NCBI GenBank assembly: GCA_030146905.1
Contig: JASLAV010000224.1
Coordinates: 1 to 7,867, forward strand
Source: Lentzea sp.
GTDB lineage: Bacteria > Actinomycetota > Actinomycetes > Mycobacteriales > Pseudonocardiaceae
Length of the DNA: 7,867 nt
Direction: 5' to 3'
The notes under the pieces: model-generated
Told to the model about the DNA's origin: nothing
The model's input: the letters and a program-made list of their open reading frames with translations, nothing else
The model's database searches: none
In this document: positions 7,316 to 7,867 of the stretch, one piece after another
Layout: the number at the start of each line of letters is the position of its first letter
Numbering within the stretch: position 1 is the stretch's first letter
Program-made: the position numbers and the translations under genes

Positions 7316-7867
7316 CCGACCTGATCTCCGACAAGCTGCCGACGACGCGCCAGAACCCGTTCGACCCACCCGCCGAGATCACCGAGATCCGCGAGAGGGC
7401 CCGCATCAGCAGGCTGAAGTTCGCCGACGGTCACCTCGGCTGGCTCGTCACCGGTCACCACCAGGTGCGCGAAGTCCTGGCGAGCCCCAAGTTCACCACC
7501 GACCCCGCCAAGCACCACGTGTTCGACGCCCGGTTCCAGGGTGAGGTCCCCGAGGAGGGTCGCAAGGTCGAGCCCGGCATGTTCCTCAGCCAGGACCCAC
7601 CGGACCACACCCGGCTGCGCAGGATGCTGCAGGGCCAGTTCACGGTCCGGCGGATGAACCAGCTGTCCGAGTGGATCGGCACGATCGTCGACGACCAGCT
7701 CGAGCACATGCGGTCGCTCGGCGGCCGAGCGGACCTCGTGAAGGAGTTCGCACTGCCCGTGCCCTCACTGGTGATCTGCGCGATGCTCGGCGTCGACTAC
7801 GACGAACGGCACCGCTTCCAAGAGGACACGGCGAAGATGCTGAGCCTGGAGACCTCGTTCGACGAGG
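7312..7867 (+). CDS. Cytochrome P450, N-terminal part (runs off right edge)
   Basis: 185 codons of a bacterial class I soluble P450 are visible, with no stop before the edge. Recognisable parts are the N-terminal proline-rich entry (NPFDPP, 15-20), the beta-1 region with GWLVTGHHQVREVLASPKF (43-61), and the C-helix heme-propionate contact DPPDHTRLRRML (95-106), which is near-invariant in actinobacterial P450s. The I-helix oxygen-binding threonine, ExxR and the heme Cys loop lie beyond the window, so neither integrity nor subfamily can be judged. ATG at 7312 overlaps the ABC-F stop (ATGA) and has a strong ribosome binding site. Coupling to a drug-resistance ABC-F protein suggests a tailoring or drug-modifying oxidase in a natural-product locus, which is inference. 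No redox partner is seen here. Confidence 0.93.

Overview
This is a GC-rich window (roughly 70% in the genes) with actinomycete codon use, frequent GTG starts and 4-nt stop/start overlaps. The gene content (bacterial NO synthase oxygenase, split-alpha proton-translocating transhydrogenase, antibiotic-resistance-type ABC-F protein, cytochrome P450) fits a filamentous actinobacterium, perhaps a Pseudonocardiales relative. That placement is inference; nothing here fixes the genus.

Left block (1-3751, all on the minus strand, read right to left): a nitric oxide synthase oxygenase, a short APC-family amino acid permease 4 nt behind it, and after 30 nt the three-gene proton-translocating NAD(P) transhydrogenase (pntAA, pntAB, pntB, with pntB running off the left edge). 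Both pnt junctions are GTGA overlaps. There is no room for a terminator anywhere in this run, so it reads as one candidate operon. NO synthase consumes L-arginine and NADPH-derived electrons, an APC permease could supply the amino acid, and Pnt makes NADPH from NADH using the proton gradient. This functional reading is inference.

Middle block (3752-5612): a 198-nt non-coding stretch with helically phased direct repeats and a small hairpin, then a FAD-dependent class A monooxygenase (minus) transcribed divergently from a TetR-family repressor gene (plus). The 70-nt divergent region carries two abutting 14-bp palindromes that are exact reverse complements of each other: a clear candidate double operator for the repressor.

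Right block (5613-7867, plus strand): a 10-codon leader peptide gene (MGFGYGVFYL) in front of an antibiotic-resistance-type ABC-F ATPase. Part of the leader coding sequence is perfectly complementary over 10 nt to the segment just before the ABC-F Shine-Dalgarno sequence, with a second hairpin nested between. This looks like drug-induced ribosome stalling control. The ABC-F reading frame continues through an AT-rich, intergenic-looking tail and overlaps by ATGA the start of a cytochrome P450 that is cut by the right edge. The most notable items are the leader/attenuator, the nos-permease-pnt arrangement and the double operator. No RNA genes, mobile elements or CRISPR arrays were seen.
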